Assembly (NCBI RefSeq): GCF_019083965.1
Contig: NZ_JAHRCY010000019.1
Location: forward strand, 1 to 64,000
DNA: 64,000 nt
Direction of reading: 5' to 3'
Origin: Catellatospora tritici
Lineage (GTDB): Bacteria > Actinomycetota > Actinomycetes > Mycobacteriales > Micromonosporaceae
Under the pieces are notes generated by a model, which was given only the letters and a program-made list of their open reading frames with translations, searched no databases and was not told the origin of the DNA. Shown one piece after another: positions 60,510-64,000 of the stretch. The position numbers and the translations under genes are program-made. Position 1 is the stretch's first letter, and every line of letters starts with the position of its first letter.

Positions 60510-61815
60510 CGGCCACCCCCGTGAACACGGGTTGGTCGGCGTCGGCGGCCATCGCCCGCAGCACCGTGGCGAACTGCTCCGCCATGGCCGCCGCCGTCTC
60601 GGGCCGGAACAGTCCGGTGTCGTAGCGAAGCGTGATGTCCAGTCCGGACGGGCCGCGCCAGCTGTCCAGCACGAGGTCGTGCAGGATCTGCGGCGCGCTG
60701 GCGCCGAACGGCCGCCAGTCCAGGCCCGGCTCGGCCGGACCGGCGGTCTGCGTGTGCAGCGCGAAGATGACCTGGAAGACCTGGGTACGTGACGGGTCGC
60801 TGGGCGGGTCGACCGCGGCCACGACCTGCCCGAACGGCACCGACTGGCGACCCAGCCCGGCGATGGTGACCGCCCGGACCCGAGCCAGCAGCTCGGCATA
60901 AGTCGGCGCCCCGGACAGGTCCGCCCGTAGCGCGATCATGTTGCCGAACAGGCCGACCGCGTCCTCGGTCTCCACCAGCAGCCGCCCGGACACGGGCGTG
61001 CCGACGCAGATGTCGTCCTGCCCGGACCGCCGCGCCAGCACCGTCAGCAGCGCGGTCAGCAGCACCATGTACGGCGTGGCGCGCCGGGCACGGGCGAGCC
61101 GGTCGACGGCGTCGGCGTGCACCGCGTCCAGGTGCAGGTCGACCTGGTCGGCACGGGTGCTCTTGATCGGCGGACGGGGAAAGTCGTAGGGCAGCTCCAG
61201 CACCCTCACCCCGGACAGCTGCTCGACCCAGTACGCCAGGTCTTCGCCGCCCGACGCCTCGGCCAGCTGCCAGACGGCGAAGTCGGCGTAGCCGATGGGG
61301 GGTTCGGGCAGTACAGCACCGCGATAGTGCGCGGCGACCTCGCGCTCGATCACCAACGCGGACTCGCCGTCGGCGAGCAGGTGGTGCACGGCCGAGCACC
61401 AGACGTGGTCATCCTCGGCCAGCCGGATCAGCACCGAGCGGACCAGCTGCCCGCCGTCGAGGTCGAGCAGCGCGCCGGTGAGCTGCCCGACCAGTTCGTG
61501 GGCGCGCCGCTCGCCGTCGGGCCCGCCGGCGAAGTCGACCAGTTCGGTCTCGATCCCGCCCGGTGGGGCGATGATCTGCGTCGGGCCGTCCGCACCGATG
61601 GCGAAGGTGGTGCGCAGCGCGTCGTGCCGGTCGCACACCGCCGAGACCGCGGCGGTGAAAGCGGGGACGTCCAGCGGCCCGGTGATGCGGTTGACCAGTG
61701 CCACGATCGGCGAGGCCGTGCCCGGGTACGCGGTGCACAGGTGCCACATCCGCCGCTGCAGCAGCGACAGGGGCGCGGTGGTGACGGCGTCGGCGCGACG
61801 CGGGATGACCTGCAT
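60502..61815 (-). CDS. Stand-alone NRPS condensation domain
   Basis: 437 residues comprising only a condensation domain: C1 APLSLLQRRMWHL, the active-site HHLLADG, then YMVLLTALLTVLARRSGQDDICVGTPVSGR, VGLFGNMIALRADL and SVPFGQVVAAVDPPSDPSRTQVFQVIF. All catalytic residues look intact. It starts at ATG 61815, sharing one base with the P450 stop (TGATG), and overlaps the glycosyltransferase start. Free condensation domains can form amide or ester bonds in trans, or recruit tailoring enzymes; its tight coupling to the P450 favours a joint role. Confidence 0.9.
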   Translation of the reverse strand: MQVIPRRADAVTTAPLSLLQRRMWHLCTAYPGTASPIVALVNRITGPLDVPAFTAAVSAVCDRHDALRTTFAIGADGPTQIIAPPGGIETELVDFAGGPDGERRAHELVGQLTGALLDLDGGQLVRSVLIRLAEDDHVWCSAVHHLLADGESALVIEREVAAHYRGAVLPEPPIGYADFAVWQLAEASGGEDLAYWVEQLSGVRVLELPYDFPRPPIKSTRADQVDLHLDAVHADAVDRLARARRATPYMVLLTALLTVLARRSGQDDICVGTPVSGRLLVETEDAVGLFGNMIALRADLSGAPTYAELLARVRAVTIAGLGRQSVPFGQVVAAVDPPSDPSRTQVFQVIFALHTQTAGPAEPGLDWRPFGASAPQILHDLVLDSWRGPSGLDITLRYDTGLFRPETAAAMAEQFATVLRAMAADADQPVFTGVAGG

Positions 61816-63035
61816 CAGTCGACCTGGATCGGCAGCTGGTCGTGGCCGCGGAACATGAACTGCGTCTGCGGTGTCGGCTGCCCGGCCAGGCGCAGCCCCG
61901 GCAGCCGCTCGAACAGGGCCGGGAAGGCGATCGCGCCCTCCATCCGGGTCATGCTCGCGCCGAGGCAGTAGTGCCCGCCGAGGCTGAAGCTCAGGCTCGA
62001 CCCGCCCGACACCCGGTCGGGGTCGAACGCGTCGGGGTCCGGGAAGTGGCGCGGGTCGCGGTTGGCCGCGCCGAGCAGCACCAGCAGCGTGTCCCCGGCG
62101 CGTACGGGGTGGCCACCGACCTCGGTGTCGGCCATGGCGTACCGGATGGTGAACTGCACCGGCGGCTCCAGGCGCAGGATCTCCTCCACGATCGCCGGGA
62201 CGCTCTCGGGCCGGGTGGTGATCCGCTCGCGCAGGTGCGGGTGCTCCAGCAGCAGCCGCAGGCCGTTGCCGAACATGTGCGTGGTGGTGACGAACCCCGC
62301 GTTGTACGTGGTGATCAGGTTCGCGACCAGCTCGTCGAAGCTGAGCCGCCCCGGCGACTCCTCCTGCACCCGGACCAGCTCGCTGGCCAGGTCGTCGCGC
62401 GGATCGTCGCGGCGGCGCCGCACCAGCTCGGTGAAGTACTCGGTCAGCTCGGTAGCGGCCACGTCGGCACGGGCCAGGTTGGACCAGGTGTTGCCGTCGA
62501 GCTCGAAGATGGCGCCGATCGCGGTGACCCGGGGGCGGCACCAGTCGCGGTCGGCCTCGGGCACGCCGAGCAGGTCACCGACGATGCGGCTGGGCACGTC
62601 GTAGGCGAACTCGGTCATGAAGTCGAGCACGGTGCCGTCGGCCCCGACCCGGGCCAGGTGGTCGATGCGATCGTGGATGAGCTTGGTCATCTCCGGCTCG
62701 AACGCGGCGACGCGGCGGGCGGTGAAGAACGAGGCGATGACGCGCCGCATCCGGGTGTGCTCCGGGCCGTCGCTGAAGAAAAGCGAGTTGCGCAGCGTAC
62801 GCAGGCACGCGTGCTCACGCCAGCGGGGGCGGTTGCGGTCGAGGTAGTCGATGTCGATCTGCCGGAAGCCGCTGTCGCGCAGCACGTGGGCGACGGCGTC
62901 GTGACCGTGCACGGCAAGCGCGTAGCCGTCACGGCGCGGGTTCATGGGGCTGGCGTCACCGACTTCGTGCAGTTGTGCGTATATCCGGAATGGAGCCAAC
63001 CGGCCTTCCGGGTTGAGCAGTGCTTGCAACTCCAT
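61815..63035 (-). CDS. Cytochrome P450
   Basis: 406 residues. Haem-binding loop FSLGGHYCLGASMTRME with the thiolate Cys357. K-helix ExxR in EEILRLEPP, I-helix YNAGFVTTTH with a Thr for oxygen activation, and RIVGDLLGVP in the usual place. It is a soluble bacterial P450 needing ferredoxin partners, none of which is seen here. In the context of carrier proteins and a stand-alone condensation domain it probably hydroxylates the acyl or aminoacyl intermediate or the finished product. ATG at 63035. Confidence 0.95.
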   Translation of the reverse strand: MELQALLNPEGRLAPFRIYAQLHEVGDASPMNPRRDGYALAVHGHDAVAHVLRDSGFRQIDIDYLDRNRPRWREHACLRTLRNSLFFSDGPEHTRMRRVIASFFTARRVAAFEPEMTKLIHDRIDHLARVGADGTVLDFMTEFAYDVPSRIVGDLLGVPEADRDWCRPRVTAIGAIFELDGNTWSNLARADVAATELTEYFTELVRRRRDDPRDDLASELVRVQEESPGRLSFDELVANLITTYNAGFVTTTHMFGNGLRLLLEHPHLRERITTRPESVPAIVEEILRLEPPVQFTIRYAMADTEVGGHPVRAGDTLLVLLGAANRDPRHFPDPDAFDPDRVSGGSSLSFSLGGHYCLGASMTRMEGAIAFPALFERLPGLRLAGQPTPQTQFMFRGHDQLPIQVD

Positions 63036-63095
63036 CGACGACCACCCGTCTCAACGGCTGCAGGGCATCTGTACCTGTACAACTATTAGCATGCT

Positions 63096-64000
63096 TTACT
63101 CGTACTGAAAAGGTTCTTTCCAGAATAGATGTCCGTGCAGCTCAGCATGGTTGAATCCATCGCCAATCGTCTCTTTTAGCAGCGGAGCGAGCAGCCGGTA
63201 CAAAGCTCCTAATCGATGCATCGGCACGAAACGCCGCAATGCGCCGGGCGCCAGTGTCCGCAACGCGGCGGCGCCGAGAGGCGAGCGGAGCGCGCGGGCC
63301 AGTTCACGCGATCCACCGACCACATCGGAGGCGGCCACGCCGTAGCAGAAGGCGGTCAGCCACAGCTGGAACAGCAGCGAGTCGGCCACCACCCGGCGCG
63401 CTCGACCCGCCGGATCGTGGCGGTGCGCCTGCTCGGCGTAGCGGTGGAGCAGGTCGGCGACGGTGACGCCGGACGGCGCGAGAAAGTCGTGCGCCCGGAC
63501 CATACGCCAGCCGGTGTCCTCGCGGACCTGGCACATCGCGATGCCGTCGAACAGCAGCAGGTGCGGCACCATGCGGGCGGCGAGCACCGACTGCGGCCTG
63601 AAGGGAATGGCCCCCGGCTCGGCGAACAGGGCGGCGTGGCGCGGGCCGTGCAGGATGTCGTTGCCGACCAGCGACTCCCCCACCTCGTGCTCGGCCAGGT
63701 TCGGGCAGCTCACCAGCGGAGTGAGGCCGTGCGCACGGGTGAAGCGCAGCAGCAGCACGTCGTCGGGCTCGGCCGGCTCGGCCGGGAACTCGGCCAGGGC
63801 GTGCGCCACGGCCGTGGGCAGCACCACGGCGGTGGTCGGCACGTACGGGTCGAGCAGCGGCGCCCAGCCCACTCCGGCCAGCGCCGCCAGCCGCACCGCC
63901 GGCGAGGTACGCGAACCCCACTCGGTGAACAGGCACAGGATCGCCTCCGGCTGGGCGGCCGCGGCCCGGCGCACCAGCGCGGCGAACCCGTCGGCCAGTC
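63096..64000 (-). CDS. Uncharacterised protein, possibly glycosyltransferase-like (5' end outside window)
   Basis: The frame is open to the window edge, so at least 301 residues. The region TTAVVLPTAVAHALAEFPAEPAEPDDVLLLRF followed by HGLTPLVSCPNLAEHEVGESLVGNDILHGPRHAALF recalls a group of actinobacterial glycosyltransferase-like proteins found with biosynthetic genes; I cannot confirm this. The C-terminal half is helical and unknown. The last 28 codons have only about 50% G/C in third positions, against over 90% in the rest. It precedes the P450 by 60 bases and probably belongs to the cluster. Confidence 0.6.
   Translation of the reverse strand, partial: LADGFAALVRRAAAAQPEAILCLFTEWGSRTSPAVRLAALAGVGWAPLLDPYVPTTAVVLPTAVAHALAEFPAEPAEPDDVLLLRFTRAHGLTPLVSCPNLAEHEVGESLVGNDILHGPRHAALFAEPGAIPFRPQSVLAARMVPHLLLFDGIAMCQVREDTGWRMVRAHDFLAPSGVTVADLLHRYAEQAHRHDPAGRARRVVADSLLFQLWLTAFCYGVAASDVVGGSRELARALRSPLGAAALRTLAPGALRRFVPMHRLGALYRLLAPLLKETIGDGFNHAELHGHLFWKEPFQYE

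Overview
The window is very GC-rich (third codon positions mostly G or C), has frequent GTG starts, and carries SARP/AfsR-type and LuxR-type STAND regulators, F420-dependent LLM oxidoreductases and many secreted carbohydrate-active enzymes. This points to a filamentous actinomycete. Interspersed 16-base GGAAGGGCCCCTTCTT elements, which I associate with Micromonosporaceae, make that family my best guess; this is inference, not proof.

1-5.1 kb is a beta-glucan utilisation locus: a sugar ABC-transporter binding lipoprotein (cut by the window edge), a divergent secreted GH16 glucanase with three discoidin domains, and a LacI-family regulator. Four exact copies of the 10-mer GAGAGCGCTC lie upstream of these three genes, so the locus looks like one autoregulated regulon. 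The glucanase has a long leader with three perfect hairpins. 5.4-8.5 kb holds a HAD/endonuclease-phosphatase gene pair, an interspersed repeat, a small secreted CBM2 protein, and a recombination scar joining a HAD gene to the tail of a Nudix gene.

8.5-20.9 kb is regulator-rich: an XRE-NB-ARC-TPR protein, a LuxR-type STAND regulator and a SARP-NB-ARC-TPR regulator, with a stand-alone mraY, an aminoglycoside-phosphotransferase-like gene and small membrane proteins between them. 21-44.8 kb is a mixed region: an M4 protease with a P-domain and a secreted Calx-beta-like protein, a poly(ADP-ribose) glycohydrolase-like protein, two more phosphotransferases, a 56-bp perfect palindrome, a lipoprotein hydrolase, a metallophosphoesterase, an MFS transporter with a TolB-like partner, a FUSC protein, two LLM oxidoreductases, a coupled pair of unknown envelope proteins, and a large Tat-exported GH71/99-like enzyme.

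45-50.7 kb carries a secreted beta-helix/FG-GAP protein, a NarL-type two-component system with a DUF2306 membrane protein, and an alpha/beta hydrolase. 50.7-64 kb, all on the minus strand, is a compact non-ribosomal peptide cluster: an unknown protein (cut by the edge), a P450, a stand-alone condensation domain, a GT1 glycosyltransferase, a terminator, then a second unit of SGNH hydrolase, ligase-carrier-condensation protein, condensation-adenylation-carrier protein and an enterochelin-esterase-like hydrolase. It has three condensation domains for two carrier proteins and no thioesterase, which is unusual. No tRNA, rRNA, transposase or CRISPR array was seen.
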